64,000 bases of DNA from an uncultured Bacteroidota bacterium (GCA_902635965.1 CACPQA010000001.1:1-64000), one strand, 5' to 3'. Positions 8,999 to 20,030 are shown, numbered from the stretch's first letter. Notes: generated by a model from the letters alone, not told the origin. Numbers and translations: made by a program.

Positions 8999-11296
8999 AT
9001 GACAATGGGCGAAAAAAAAACAAGAAGAGAGTCGTTAGTTTATCATGCCAAACCCAAGCCTGGGAAAATAGAAGTTATTCCAACTAAAAAATATAGTACA
9101 CAAAGACATTTAGCCCTAGCTTATTCTCCTGGTGTTGCTTCTCCCTGCCTAGAGATTTATAATGACATCAACAATATTTATAAATACACAAATAAAGGGA
9201 ATTTGGTCGCCGTAATTTCAAATGGGACAGCAGTATTAGGTTTAGGTGACATAGGTCCGGAAGCCTCTAAACCGGTCATGGAAGGGAAGGGCCTTTTATT
9301 TAAAATTTTCGCTGGGATAGATGTATTTGATATAGAAATAGACGCTAAAAACATAGACGATTTTGTTTCTTCTGTCAAGTCAATATCTCCCACTTTTGGA
9401 GGAATTAATCTCGAAGACATCAAAGCTCCTGAAGCTTTTGAAATTGAAAAAAGATTGGTAAATGAGTTAGATATTCCAGTTATGCATGACGACCAGCACG
9501 GCACTGCGATTATTTCTTGTGCTGCGCTATTGAATGCTCTTGAATTGGCAGAAAAAAAGATTGAAAACGTAAAAATTGTTATATCTGGCGCTGGAGCTTC
9601 AGCAATCTCATGTACCAAGCTGTACATTTCATTTGGGGCAAAGCTCAAAAATATTAAAATGTTTGACAGCAAGGGTCTTCTATGTAAGACAAGAAAAAAT
9701 CTTTCAGAGGAAAAAAAATATTTTGCAATTCACGAGTCAAATTCAACTCTAGAAAAAGAAATTTCTGGTTCAGATGTTTTTATTGGATTATCTAAAGGGA
9801 ATATTGTTTCTAAATCTATGCTAAAACAGATGAATAAGAATCCAATCGTATTTGCAATGGCTAACCCTGACCCAGAAATTCCTTACTCAGAAGCTATTGA
9901 AACTAGAGAAGATGTTATAATGGCCACTGGTAGATCAGATCATCCTAATCAAGTAAATAATGTCCTTGGATTCCCATTTATTTTTAGAGGAGCTCTTGAT
10001 GTTAGAGCCTCAAAAATAAACGAAGAAATGAAAAAAGCTGCAGTTATTGCTCTTGCTAACTTAGCGAAAAAACCTGTTCCTGAACAGGTAAACTTAGCTT
10101 ACAATAAAAGAAAACTAATGTTTGGAAAAGATTATATAATTCCAAAGCCCTTTGATCCAAGATTGATTGTAGAGGTTCCAGTTGCAGTAGCAAAGGCTGC
10201 TATGGATTCAGGAGTAGCAAGAGAGCCAATTACTAATTGGAAGAAATATTCAGAAAATTTAATGGACAGAACGGGTAGTGGAAGAAAAGTTTTAAGAGCA
10301 CTGCATCATCGTGCAAAACAAAATCCAAAGAAAATTGTTTTTGCTGAGGCAGATCAACTATCGGTCTTGAAAGCAGCACAAATTGTAAAGGAGGAAAATA
10401 TTGCTGAGCCAATACTCCTAGGTAGGAAGGATATAATTATAGATTTGATGAAATCTATTGATTTTGACGAACCTGTTAAAATAATTGATCCAAAGAGCAA
10501 ACATAATTTAGAAATAAAAAATAAGTACGCTAAATTATATTGGAAACTCCAAAAGAGAAAAGGTGTTAACCAATACGAAGCATCTTCTCTTTTAAGGGAA
10601 AGAAATTACTTTGCTTGCATGATGGTAAAAAATAATGACGCTGATGCTATGATATCTGGATATTCTCGAAATTACGCAGCTGTAATTAAGCCAGTTTTGA
10701 AAATAATAAATAAAAGTAAAAAAGGGACACGTATAGCGGCAACAAATATGATGCTCACAGATTCGGGACCACTTTTTCTATCAGATACTACTCTAAATAT
10801 CGATCCCTCTGACAAGGAGTTAGCAAAAATCACTATTTTAAACTCCGAATTAGTCAAACTTCTAGGATTCAAAAGTGTTATAGCGCTTCTATCATTTAGC
10901 AATTTTGGGACCTCAGAGCATCCAAATGCTAAAAAAGTTAGTAAAGCAGTTTCATATTTGCACAAAAAACATCCTGAAATTGACGTAGATGGCCCTTTGC
11001 AGTCAGACTTTGCTTTAAATAAAAAAATGCTAAAAGAAAAGTTTCCTTTTTCTGAACTAATTAAAAAGAAGGTGAATACTTTAATTTTTCCTAATCTTGA
11101 ATCAGCAAATATTACTTATAAAATTTTGAAGGAGTTAAATGGCGCCCAGTCCATAGGCCCCATTTTGCTTGGGCTTGAACAATCTGTTCATATTTTGCAA
11201 TTAGGCGCCACAGTCGATGAGATTGTAAACATGTCTGCTGTAGCTGTTGTTGATGCACAGCATAAGGAAAAATTAAGAAAAAAGAAAAAACAATGA
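8999..11296 (+). CDS. maeB: NADP-dependent malic enzyme with C-terminal phosphotransacetylase-like domain
   Basis: 765 residues, the usual MaeB length. The first ~430 residues form the malic enzyme: the substrate region LAYSPGVASPCLEI, the metal/catalytic region MHDDQHGTAIISCAALLNAL and a Rossmann segment VVISGAGASAISC. Residues ~430-765 are a phosphate acetyltransferase-like domain (KIVFAEADQLSVLKAAQIV), which in known hybrid malic enzymes is regulatory rather than catalytic. It decarboxylates malate to pyruvate with reduction of NADP. Either ATG 8999 or ATG 9005 could start it. Its stop codon overlaps the ruvA start by 4 bp. Confidence 0.94.
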   Translation: MTMGEKKTRRESLVYHAKPKPGKIEVIPTKKYSTQRHLALAYSPGVASPCLEIYNDINNIYKYTNKGNLVAVISNGTAVLGLGDIGPEASKPVMEGKGLLFKIFAGIDVFDIEIDAKNIDDFVSSVKSISPTFGGINLEDIKAPEAFEIEKRLVNELDIPVMHDDQHGTAIISCAALLNALELAEKKIENVKIVISGAGASAISCTKLYISFGAKLKNIKMFDSKGLLCKTRKNLSEEKKYFAIHESNSTLEKEISGSDVFIGLSKGNIVSKSMLKQMNKNPIVFAMANPDPEIPYSEAIETREDVIMATGRSDHPNQVNNVLGFPFIFRGALDVRASKINEEMKKAAVIALANLAKKPVPEQVNLAYNKRKLMFGKDYIIPKPFDPRLIVEVPVAVAKAAMDSGVAREPITNWKKYSENLMDRTGSGRKVLRALHHRAKQNPKKIVFAEADQLSVLKAAQIVKEENIAEPILLGRKDIIIDLMKSIDFDEPVKIIDPKSKHNLEIKNKYAKLYWKLQKRKGVNQYEASSLLRERNYFACMMVKNNDADAMISGYSRNYAAVIKPVLKIINKSKKGTRIAATNMMLTDSGPLFLSDTTLNIDPSDKELAKITILNSELVKLLGFKSVIALLSFSNFGTSEHPNAKKVSKAVSYLHKKHPEIDVDGPLQSDFALNKKMLKEKFPFSELIKKKVNTLIFPNLESANITYKILKELNGAQSIGPILLGLEQSVHILQLGATVDEIVNMSAVAVVDAQHKEKLRKKKKQ

Positions 11297-11877
11297 TTAC
11301 TCAACTAAAAGGAAGGTTAATTGAAAAAAACCCCACTTCTGTTGTGATTGATTGTAACGGAGTAGGATATGAGGTTAATATTTCTCTTAATACTTTTTCT
11401 CAGATAAAAGAAGAAGAAGCAATCATGCTATACACTCACCTTCAAATAAGGGAGGACGCACATATTTTGTATGGTTTTTTTAAACCAGTTGAAAGATCAA
11501 TTTTTAGGCTCCTAATTTCTGTTTCAGGAATAGGCCCAAACATAGCAAGGACTATGTTATCGTCAATGACTCCTATTCAAATAAAGGATGCGATTTTTAA
11601 TCAAAATCTTGAGGCAATTAAGAGTGTTAAAGGAATTGGTTTAAAAACTGCACAAAGGTTATTAATTGAATTAAAAGATAAAATTTTAAAAATAATTGAA
11701 ACAGAAGACCAAATTGAGCTTCCAAAAAACAATACAATTAAAGATGAGACGTTATCAGCATTAGAGGTTCTTGGTTATCCAAGACGACAAGTTGAAAAAT
11801 TAGTTGATAACATAATTCAAAGTTATCCTGAAAGTTCCGTAGAAGAACTTATCAAACAGGCTTTGAATAAATTATAG
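11293..11877 (+). CDS. ruvA: RuvA, Holliday junction-binding subunit
   Basis: 194 residues. RuvA tetramers bind the four-way junction and load RuvB. The N-terminal OB-fold (MITQLKGRLIEKNPTSVVIDCNGVGYEV), the two helix-hairpin-helix motifs (ISVSGIGPNIARTML and IKSVKGIGLKTAQRLLIELKDK), and the C-terminal RuvB-binding helix bundle (ALEVLGYPRRQVEKLV) are all present. It overlaps maeB by 4 bp and is followed 7 bp later by sprA, an arrangement widespread in Flavobacteriia. Confidence 0.96.
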   Translation: MITQLKGRLIEKNPTSVVIDCNGVGYEVNISLNTFSQIKEEEAIMLYTHLQIREDAHILYGFFKPVERSIFRLLISVSGIGPNIARTMLSSMTPIQIKDAIFNQNLEAIKSVKGIGLKTAQRLLIELKDKILKIIETEDQIELPKNNTIKDETLSALEVLGYPRRQVEKLVDNIIQSYPESSVEELIKQALNKL

Positions 11878-11884
11878 TAGATCT

Positions 11885-14800
11885 TTGATTGAAAAATTAA
11901 GGTATTTTTTTGCTAATTATGGCATTGTATTCTACATAGTCATAACTTCATTTTTTTCTGAAATACAAATTTATGCTCAAAATTTAAGTTCGGTAGCACC
12001 TGACTATTCCGTCATAAATCCTAAAAAAATCAAATTAACAGAAATTTATAATTATGATCCTGTAAAAAACATTTTCATTCTTGATTTAAAAAAACAACCT
12101 ATGAGACTAGATATGCCCTTAGTACTTTCTCCCAAAGAATATGCGCAGTTGGTTTTAAAATTGGAAATTGGGTCATATTTCAAAAATAAGGTCCGTGCCA
12201 TAGGTTCAAATAATGAGGAATTACAAGAAATTCAAAAAGATCTTTTACCAGACTTATATAAAAATTCAAATTTCTTTTCATCAATTTTTGGAAATAATAA
12301 ACTTAACGTTAAACCACAGGGCTCTATTGGAGTTGATCTAGGTTTCAGATATCAAAAAACAGATAACCCAAGTTTTTCTCCAAGAAATAGAAGAAACTTT
12401 GGATTCGATTTCGACCAAAGAATTAATCTCAGTTTGATTGGAAATATTGGAGAGAGATTACAAATTACCGCGAATTATGATACTGAGTCAACCTTTGATT
12501 TTCAAAATTTAGTTAAGCTCGAGTTCAATCCTCCGAAAACAAGAGAAATATCTAACTACATTCCAAAAGATATTCAAAACAAAATAGACAGAGTTGATGA
12601 TTTAGTTACTGATTCAAAAAATTCAATAGATAAAGTAAGAGATGAATTAAATACACTTAGGGCTAATGCTAGCAGCCTTGAAAGTTTTTCAGGAGCATAC
12701 CAAAACAGGTTGAATAATTTTTTAAATAAAAATGTCACCGAGGATGCAATTCTCCAAAATATTGATATTGGAAATATAAATATGCCTATAAATAGCACTT
12801 TAATTAACGGTGCTCAAAGTTTGATGGGAGTTAAGGCACAACTTAAATTTGGCAGAACAAGTATTACAGGTGTTTTTGCGGAACAAAGGTCACAATCTCA
12901 ATCTGTTGTTTCTCAAGGAGGGGGCACACTCCAAGATTTTTCAATTTATGCTCTAGATTACGAAGCTGACAGGCATTTTTTTTTAGCTCACTATTTTCGG
13001 GATAACTATAATAAATTTTTAAAGACATATCCATTCATAAACTCTCCAATACAAATCACAAGAATTGAAGTTTGGATAACTAATCGTCAAGCCCAAACCA
13101 ACAACATTAGAAATCTAGTTGCTCTTCAAGATATAGGTGAGAGTAACCCAGAAAACACTAGATTAGCTGATCTGGATGATGATTTTATTAATTCAAATAG
13201 TTTGGATTTTTTGCCATCGAATAGTTCAAATAAATTCAATCCAGAAAAGATTGGTTCAGGTTCTTACATTGACTTAAACATAAGAGATAAAGGAACCATT
13301 TCTCAGGCCTTTGGTAAGTTAAATACAGTAGTCCAGGAGGGCATTGATTACGCTATTTTGGAAAGTGCAAGAAAACTAGATCCATCTGAATATACTTTTC
13401 ATCCACAATTAGGTTATATATCCTTAAATCAAAGACTAGGTAATGATGAGATTCTAGGTGTTTCGTTTCAATTTACTTACAGAGGGAAAGTTTTTCAAGT
13501 GGGAGAATTTGCCAATACTGGACAGGTTGGGACTAACTCGATGACAATTTCAGTTGAAAAGGATGACACTGAAAACTTAATAATCAAATTATTAAAAAGT
13601 AGTTTAACAAATGTCGATCAACCTATTTGGAACTTAATGATGAAAAATATATATAATACAAGTGCTTTTCAACTTGAAAGAGAAGATTTCAGACTAAATA
13701 TTCTTTATTCTGACCCCTCACCAATTAACTATTTATCATCAGTAGATGATGAAATATGGCCTCAAGATTTAAGTAATAGCGTACTTTTAAGAATTCTTGG
13801 ATTAGACAAATTAAACATATACAATGATCCCGAACCTAAAGGGGATGGTTTTTTCGATTTTATCCCTGGTATTACAGTTGATCAGAAATATGGAAGAATA
13901 ATTTTCCCCACTATCGAACCATTCGGAGAAACCCTATTTGACTTATTATCAGCTGAAAAATACACATCCGAAGAATATGAAAATAGAGAAACTTATAACT
14001 TAAATCAAAAAAAATATGTTTTTTGGGAAATGTATGCGCTCACACAGGCTGCTGCACTTCAATCAACAGAAAAAAACAAATTCCAATTGAAAGGGAGGTA
14101 TAAAACTGCTAATTCAGATGGAATTTCTATAGGTGCATTTAACATACCTAGGGGTTCGGTTCAAGTTACAGCTGGCGGAAGACTTTTAAGGGAAGGTGTT
14201 GATTATACTGTAAATTATCAAATTGGGAGAGTTAAAATTCTTGATCCTGGACTAAAAGCTTCAAACATTCCTATAAAAATATCTGTGGAAAACAATACTT
14301 TTTTTGGACAACAAAATAAGAGGTTTTCAGGATTTGATTTAATTCACCAGTTAAACGAAAACACAACTATTGGTGGAACTTTAATTAACTTAAGTGAAAA
14401 CCCACTTACTCAGAAAGCAAATTATGGCACAGAGCCGGTGAACAATACTATGGTTGGTTTGAATACCAATTTTTCAACAGAAATTCCCTTTTTCACAAAA
14501 TTGGTTAACTACATTCCAACAATACGAACAAGTGAAAAATCAAAAGTAACTGTTAGAGCTGAGATTGCCAGTTTGATAGCTAAAAATCCAAGAAACACTC
14601 AATTGCAAGGAGAAGCTAATGTTTATTTAGATGACTTTGAAGGAGCTCAAACAAATATTGATGTTAAAGGATCTTTTGCTTGGAGATTATCAAGTATACC
14701 AAGGCAAAAAAAATATGATGATGGTTATGGCAAAGATAATATCAAGTCAGGTTACAAAAGAGCAAAATTGGCTTGGTATTCTATTGACCCTGTATTTTAT

Positions 14801-17800
14801 TCGGGACAATTTAGACCCGATGATATTTCCAATACAGATATTTCTTTAAATACAACCAGAAGAATCTTTATTAATGAAATTTTTCCTGAACAAGACTTAG
14901 TTCAGGGTCAATCTACTGTTCAAAACACCTTAGATTTATCGTTTTTTCCCAGTGAAAGGGGCCCATATAACAATCAAAAAAAATCTTTATTTGAAGAAGA
15001 TACGAAATCAAATTGGGGTGGAATTATGAGAGCAATCAATTCAACAAACTTTGAACAAGCTAATGTGGAGTTTATTGAATTTTGGCTATTGGATACTTTT
15101 GATGAAATTAATGGTGAAAGAAAAGATTTGGGTAACCTAATTTTTCATCTTGGAAATATTTCTGAAGATATTCTGCCTGACGGAAGGAAGCAATTTGAAA
15201 ATGGACTACCAGGCTCAGAACAATCATCAACAAAAACGACAAACTGGGGAAGAACACCATCTTCCCAGTCCTTATTGTATGCATTTAATTCAATCGAAAG
15301 TGACAGACAACTACAAGATGTAGGATTAGACGGGCTAAGTGATGAAGAAGAAAAGATTTTTTATCCAAATGGACCAGATGAAGATCCAGCAGGAGATAAT
15401 TATCAATTTTTTCTCCAAGCTCAAGGGAGCATAATTGACAGATACAAAAACTATAATGGTACAGAAGGGAATTCACCCATATCCTTTTCTGACGAAAATA
15501 GGGGAAGCACTACTGAGCCCGACACTGAGGACATAAATAGGGATCAGACCATGAATACAATAGATAGTTATTTTGAATATAAAGTTCCCATAAGAAAGGG
15601 AATGAACGTTGGAAATCACCCATTTGTGACAGATGTAAGAGAAAATATTAGTGTGACGTTACCTAATGGAAGATCAATAACTACTAGATGGATTCAATTC
15701 AAGGTACCTATCGACAAGAGTTATTACCTCGATACTAATTTCAAAGACTATTACCAAAATATTAATGGGATAGATGATTTGAGATCAATACGATTTATGA
15801 GAATGATACTAAAAGATTTTGAAGACCCAGTCATATTCAGATTTGGGACACTTGACTTAGTAAGGGGTGACTGGAGGAGATACAATAAGTCCCTTAATGA
15901 AAATTTAATCTATTCTTCCAATACAACTGTTGATATAAGTACTGTAAATATTTTAGAAAATGAAAATAGAATACCAGTTAACTATGTTTTGCCTCCTGAT
16001 ATTCAAAGGGAACAAATAAACAATAACAACACAATAGTGAGACAAAACGAACAATCTTTGTCATTTAGAGTTTGTAACCTTAAACCCATGGATTACAGAG
16101 GAGTTTTTAAAAATGTAGATGTTGATTTAAGGCAGTATAAAAAGTTGAAGATGTATATACATGCCGAATCAATTCAAGGGAATAGTCCACTTCCGGGTGA
16201 GGGTGGTTTTGATGAGCTTGATAGAAGATTGGTTGCTTTTTTAAGGATAGGAACGGATTATCAAGATAATTATTATCAAATTGAAGTCCCCCTAAAACCA
16301 ACCAAATTTGATGAAAATTCTTCAAATAGAATAAGCGCAGAAAATGTTTGGAATTCAGATTTTAATTCAATTGATTTTCCGATCGAATTATTATCCAAAA
16401 TCAAGTCTAAATATTTAAACAAAAATTCTTTAACAGAGTCTTCATTTTTTGATGAAGAAATGAATGAGGTAGATGAATTTACGCCAATTTCTAATTTGTC
16501 TGGCAGTAAATATTACAGAATTTCAGTTAAAGGTAATCCATCGCTAGGTTCAATTAGGACCATGATGATTGGAGTAAAAAATCCATCTACAATGATTGGT
16601 GATAATTTGTGCGGTGAGGTTTGGTTTAACGAACTAAGAATAGCCGGTATTGATAATAAAGGTGGGTGGGCGTCCATAGGTTCAATTGATGGAAATATGG
16701 CAGACTTTTTAAACTTTTCGGGGAATACCCGGTATTCTTCGATTGGTTTTGGGAGCATTGACCAATCTCCAAACCAGAGAACACGAGAGGAATTATTTCA
16801 ATATGATTTTACGACTGCTGGAGATGTCGCTAAACTTTTTCCAGCTAGTTTCGGAATTCAAATACCACTTAATTATAGTGTTGGGGAGGTAACAATTTCT
16901 CCCGAATTTGACCCTTTTTATCAGGATATAAAACTAAAAGATAGAATCGACGCTTCGGACTCAAATGAAGAGAAAAATAAAATCAAGCAACAAGCCATTG
17001 ACTATACAAAAAGAAAAAACATAAGTGTAGTTGGGGTAAGAAAGATTGGTAGAACAGAAAATAAAAAATTTTATAACATTGAAAACTTTGACTTTTCATA
17101 CTCATATAACGAAATATATCATCATGACTATGAGATAGAAAATCAAAAAAATAAAAATATAAGGTTGCAGGGAAATTATGGTTACAATTTTCAAAGCTTT
17201 GAAATATCTCCCTTTTCAGATGTAAAATTTTTGAAAAACAAAAAATACTTTGAATGGTTAAGTAATATCAATTTTAACCTTTTGCCCTCAAGTTTTTCCT
17301 TTTCAGCAAATATAAATAGGACTTTAAATTCTCAGCAATTTAGAGATGTTTATATGGATGTCAAAACTGAAAATTCATTACTAACGTTACCAGTTCTTGT
17401 GCAAAGAAATTATTTATTTGATAACACATATAACTTACAATATAATTTAACACGATCTGCAAGAGTTAATTTTACTTCCTCGACTAGTAGAATAATTAGG
17501 AGTCGTTTTAACGAACAAAATGAGGATTACAAGAAAACACAAAACATATGGTATAATATTTTTGACCAAGGCGATCCAAATAGACATTTTCAAAATTTTA
17601 ATTTAACCTACAAATTACCTTTCAAATATTTTAAATTTCTAAGTTTTATTGATTCTGATTTAAATTATTCTGGAGATTTTAGTTGGATACGTGGGTCTGA
17701 AATTTTATCAGAAGTAGAAAATGACCTTGGACAAAAATTAGGGATAGTAAATACAATTCAAAATGCAAACACAAAAACCATAAATGGTTCGATACAAACA

Positions 17801-19243
17801 ACCAAGCTCTACGAAATATTTGGATTAAAAAATAAAAAAAGAGGAGCTTCAAGTTCTATCTTATCTAAAAAAAATGACTCCGTTTCAAAGAAGATTAGAA
17901 AAAACATATTTCTTAAAACTACTCTCGATGTGTTAAATTCTTTTAAAAGATTACGTTTTTCTTACTCAGAAAACAATGGGAAAGTTATACCAGGATATTT
18001 ACCATCTGTAGGGTTTTTAGGGTCTTTTGATCCTAACTTAGCATTTACTTTTGGAAGCCAGTCAGACATAAGATATGAAATTGCTAAAAGAGGAATGATG
18101 ACAAATTTTGATGGATTTAATCAACCTTTTTCACAAGTGCGAAATAATCAACTCAGTATAAACGGACAGTTGAGGTTCGGCAAAAGTTTTTTAGTAGACT
18201 TAAATGCTGAACGCGATTATTCTGAAAATATAACTGAAAACTTTAATGTAAGTGATAACATATATATCCCTTTTAATACCAACATTTATGGTAACTATGG
18301 GACTTCTACAGTTATGATAAGAACAGCATTTCGAAGATCAAGGCGCGGTGGTTCTGATTTTAGTAGATTCAGACAAAATAGAATAATTATCGCAAATAGG
18401 CTAGCTAAATCTAGAGGTATCCCTATTTCAGATAATATAAATGCCTTTCCCCCTGGTTACTCTAAGAATCAGCAAGATGTAATAATTGCATCGTTTTACT
18501 CGGCGTATACTGGTAGTGATCCAAAAAATATGTCTTTAAACCCAATTAAAAATGTACCAATACCGAATTGGAATATAAGATATACAGGCTTAATGAATAA
18601 TAAATCAGTTAGAAAATTATTCAACAGATTATCTATTTCTCACGGTTACAGGTCAAGTTATACTATTAACCAATTTCAATCAAATTTAGACTACAATCCA
18701 AGCCGGCTTGAACAAAAAAATCAGTATGGAGATTATCTCTCAAAAATACTTTTTGGAAATATTAATTTGGTAGAACAATTTAACCCTTTAATTAGACTGG
18801 ATGTTGAATTAAAAAACTCGCTAAAAATTCTCACTGAATTGAAGACAGATAGAGCTTTGTCATTAAGTTTAGATAATAATATATTGACTGAAACAAGAGG
18901 CGACGAGTATATATTTGGCCTGGGGTATAGATTAAAAGACATACCGTTCACAACAAATGTTGGAGGTAGAAGAAGAACCATGAAGGGAGATTTAAATATA
19001 AAGGCTGACTTATCATATAGAGATAACATAACAATCTTGAGAAGCTTAAATGTTGATAATAACCAAGTTACTGCAGGACAAACTCTTTGGTCAATTAAAG
19101 TTACCGCTGATTATATTTTATCAAGAAATATCACCGCACTATTTTTCTACGATCATAATTTTTCAAAGTTTGCGATTTCTACAGCCTTCCCTCAAACTAG
19201 TATACGTTCAGGTATTTCAATTCAGTACAATTTTGGAAATTAA
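11885..19243 (+). CDS. sprA: SprA (Sov-type), T9SS outer-membrane translocon and gliding protein
   Basis: 2452 residues, close to the ~2400 typical of SprA. SprA is the very large 36-strand barrel of the type IX secretion system, through which cargo with C-terminal sorting domains leaves the outer membrane. A signal peptide covers about residues 1-31, ending in YAQ. Long stretches of alternating aromatic/polar residues fit beta strands, and the last residues (SIQYNFGN) give the aromatic C-terminus expected for BAM-dependent insertion. The likely start is TTG at 11885, 7 bp after ruvA; no ATG precedes the signal peptide. The cargo protease at 49952 would use this channel, and PorG (39530) belongs to the same machine. 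Confidence 0.96.
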   Translation: MIEKLRYFFANYGIVFYIVITSFFSEIQIYAQNLSSVAPDYSVINPKKIKLTEIYNYDPVKNIFILDLKKQPMRLDMPLVLSPKEYAQLVLKLEIGSYFKNKVRAIGSNNEELQEIQKDLLPDLYKNSNFFSSIFGNNKLNVKPQGSIGVDLGFRYQKTDNPSFSPRNRRNFGFDFDQRINLSLIGNIGERLQITANYDTESTFDFQNLVKLEFNPPKTREISNYIPKDIQNKIDRVDDLVTDSKNSIDKVRDELNTLRANASSLESFSGAYQNRLNNFLNKNVTEDAILQNIDIGNINMPINSTLINGAQSLMGVKAQLKFGRTSITGVFAEQRSQSQSVVSQGGGTLQDFSIYALDYEADRHFFLAHYFRDNYNKFLKTYPFINSPIQITRIEVWITNRQAQTNNIRNLVALQDIGESNPENTRLADLDDDFINSNSLDFLPSNSSNKFNPEKIGSGSYIDLNIRDKGTISQAFGKLNTVVQEGIDYAILESARKLDPSEYTFHPQLGYISLNQRLGNDEILGVSFQFTYRGKVFQVGEFANTGQVGTNSMTISVEKDDTENLIIKLLKSSLTNVDQPIWNLMMKNIYNTSAFQLEREDFRLNILYSDPSPINYLSSVDDEIWPQDLSNSVLLRILGLDKLNIYNDPEPKGDGFFDFIPGITVDQKYGRIIFPTIEPFGETLFDLLSAEKYTSEEYENRETYNLNQKKYVFWEMYALTQAAALQSTEKNKFQLKGRYKTANSDGISIGAFNIPRGSVQVTAGGRLLREGVDYTVNYQIGRVKILDPGLKASNIPIKISVENNTFFGQQNKRFSGFDLIHQLNENTTIGGTLINLSENPLTQKANYGTEPVNNTMVGLNTNFSTEIPFFTKLVNYIPTIRTSEKSKVTVRAEIASLIAKNPRNTQLQGEANVYLDDFEGAQTNIDVKGSFAWRLSSIPRQKKYDDGYGKDNIKSGYKRAKLAWYSIDPVFYSGQFRPDDISNTDISLNTTRRIFINEIFPEQDLVQGQSTVQNTLDLSFFPSERGPYNNQKKSLFEEDTKSNWGGIMRAINSTNFEQANVEFIEFWLLDTFDEINGERKDLGNLIFHLGNISEDILPDGRKQFENGLPGSEQSSTKTTNWGRTPSSQSLLYAFNSIESDRQLQDVGLDGLSDEEEKIFYPNGPDEDPAGDNYQFFLQAQGSIIDRYKNYNGTEGNSPISFSDENRGSTTEPDTEDINRDQTMNTIDSYFEYKVPIRKGMNVGNHPFVTDVRENISVTLPNGRSITTRWIQFKVPIDKSYYLDTNFKDYYQNINGIDDLRSIRFMRMILKDFEDPVIFRFGTLDLVRGDWRRYNKSLNENLIYSSNTTVDISTVNILENENRIPVNYVLPPDIQREQINNNNTIVRQNEQSLSFRVCNLKPMDYRGVFKNVDVDLRQYKKLKMYIHAESIQGNSPLPGEGGFDELDRRLVAFLRIGTDYQDNYYQIEVPLKPTKFDENSSNRISAENVWNSDFNSIDFPIELLSKIKSKYLNKNSLTESSFFDEEMNEVDEFTPISNLSGSKYYRISVKGNPSLGSIRTMMIGVKNPSTMIGDNLCGEVWFNELRIAGIDNKGGWASIGSIDGNMADFLNFSGNTRYSSIGFGSIDQSPNQRTREELFQYDFTTAGDVAKLFPASFGIQIPLNYSVGEVTISPEFDPFYQDIKLKDRIDASDSNEEKNKIKQQAIDYTKRKNISVVGVRKIGRTENKKFYNIENFDFSYSYNEIYHHDYEIENQKNKNIRLQGNYGYNFQSFEISPFSDVKFLKNKKYFEWLSNINFNLLPSSFSFSANINRTLNSQQFRDVYMDVKTENSLLTLPVLVQRNYLFDNTYNLQYNLTRSARVNFTSSTSRIIRSRFNEQNEDYKKTQNIWYNIFDQGDPNRHFQNFNLTYKLPFKYFKFLSFIDSDLNYSGDFSWIRGSEILSEVENDLGQKLGIVNTIQNANTKTINGSIQTTKLYEIFGLKNKKRGASSSILSKKNDSVSKKIRKNIFLKTTLDVLNSFKRLRFSYSENNGKVIPGYLPSVGFLGSFDPNLAFTFGSQSDIRYEIAKRGMMTNFDGFNQPFSQVRNNQLSINGQLRFGKSFLVDLNAERDYSENITENFNVSDNIYIPFNTNIYGNYGTSTVMIRTAFRRSRRGGSDFSRFRQNRIIIANRLAKSRGIPISDNINAFPPGYSKNQQDVIIASFYSAYTGSDPKNMSLNPIKNVPIPNWNIRYTGLMNNKSVRKLFNRLSISHGYRSSYTINQFQSNLDYNPSRLEQKNQYGDYLSKILFGNINLVEQFNPLIRLDVELKNSLKILTELKTDRALSLSLDNNILTETRGDEYIFGLGYRLKDIPFTTNVGGRRRTMKGDLNIKADLSYRDNITILRSLNVDNNQVTAGQTLWSIKVTADYILSRNITALFFYDHNFSKFAISTAFPQTSIRSGISIQYNFGN

Positions 19244-19266
19244 TTTTTTTTATTTTAAGTAAAATT

Positions 19267-19274
19267 TATCTTTG
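19267..19274 (+). promoter_or_regulatory. Putative -7 promoter element of gcvH
   Basis: TATCTTTG matches the Bacteroidota -7 consensus TAnnTTTG exactly, 14 bp before the gcvH start. No convincing TTG -33 element is seen at the usual spacing, so this rests on the -7 match and position. Confidence 0.5.
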
Positions 19275-19288
19275 TTCTTTATTTTAAA

Positions 19289-19669
19289 ATGATGAATATA
19301 CCTACACATTTAAAGTACACCAAGGACCATGAATGGATATTAATAAAAGGTGATATTGCTACCATTGGTATAACTGATTTCGCTCAAGGAGAATTAGGTG
19401 ACATTGTTTATGTTGAAATTGAAAAAGTTGGGGAAAGTTTCTCAAAAGAGGAAGTTTTTGGTACTGTTGAGGCTGTCAAAACTGTTTCGGATTTATTTAT
19501 GCCACTGACCGGAGAAATTATTGATATAAATCAGACTTTAAATGAAAAACCTGAGCTAGTAAACGAAGATCCTTATGGTCGAGGATGGATGATTAAAGTT
19601 AAATTAAATAGCCCTGAAACAACTAGTCTCTTAAATTCTGAGGAATATAAAAAATTAATTGGTGGCTAG
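19289..19669 (+). CDS. gcvH: GcvH, glycine cleavage system H protein
   Basis: 126 residues. GcvH carries the methylamine intermediate on a lipoyl-lysine between the P, T and L proteins of glycine cleavage. The lipoylation motif GTVEAVKTVSDLF is visible, with the modified lysine at about residue 64. The N-terminus (YTKDHEWI) and C-terminal EEYKKLI segment are standard. ATG 19289 or ATG 19292 may start it. No gcvP or gcvT is in the window, which is usual for Bacteroidota. Its end overlaps the next gene by 11 bp. Confidence 0.96.
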   Translation: MMNIPTHLKYTKDHEWILIKGDIATIGITDFAQGELGDIVYVEIEKVGESFSKEEVFGTVEAVKTVSDLFMPLTGEIIDINQTLNEKPELVNEDPYGRGWMIKVKLNSPETTSLLNSEEYKKLIGG

Positions 19670-20030
19670 ATATAAGTTCACCTATTTAGCTTTTTCGTTT
19701 ACACTTTTAATAACCTTTTTTTCAGTTGTTCCATTACAAATTAAAATAGCAGGGGATCATAATTTTTTAAATCTTGATAAGGCTATACATTTCTTAATCT
19801 ATTTCATATATACTATTTCAATTTTCATATCCTTAGAAAAGGAGTTTTTAATTAAGAGTTCAAAATTATTATCAATTTACATTTCTTTTATAGTCGGTTT
19901 TTCATTAGAATTGATTCAGGGTTTTTTTTTAGCCCACAGATCATTTGAAATATTAGATTTATTTTCAAATTGTGCTGGGATTTTAACTTTTGCTTTAGTA
20001 TCAAAAACTATTAAAAAAGTTGTAGCTTAA
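19659..20030 (+). CDS. VanZ-like membrane protein
   Basis: 123 residues with four hydrophobic segments: an N-terminal helix, two central helices, and a C-terminal helix after the conserved GFSLELIQGFFLAHRSFEILDLFSNCAG block. That block is the VanZ-like signature (E-x-x-Q, then D-x-x-x-N). VanZ confers low-level teicoplanin resistance in enterococci, but most relatives have no known function. The start is TTG 19659 or GTG 19662, both inside the end of gcvH, implying coupled translation. The trio gcvH, vanZ-like, tonB is frequent in Flavobacteriia. Confidence 0.8.
   Translation: MVARYKFTYLAFSFTLLITFFSVVPLQIKIAGDHNFLNLDKAIHFLIYFIYTISIFISLEKEFLIKSSKLLSIYISFIVGFSLELIQGFFLAHRSFEILDLFSNCAGILTFALVSKTIKKVVA

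Noticed and set aside
9178-9672. 164-codon open frame on the minus strand within maeB
   Set aside because: Antisense shadow of a conserved enzyme region.
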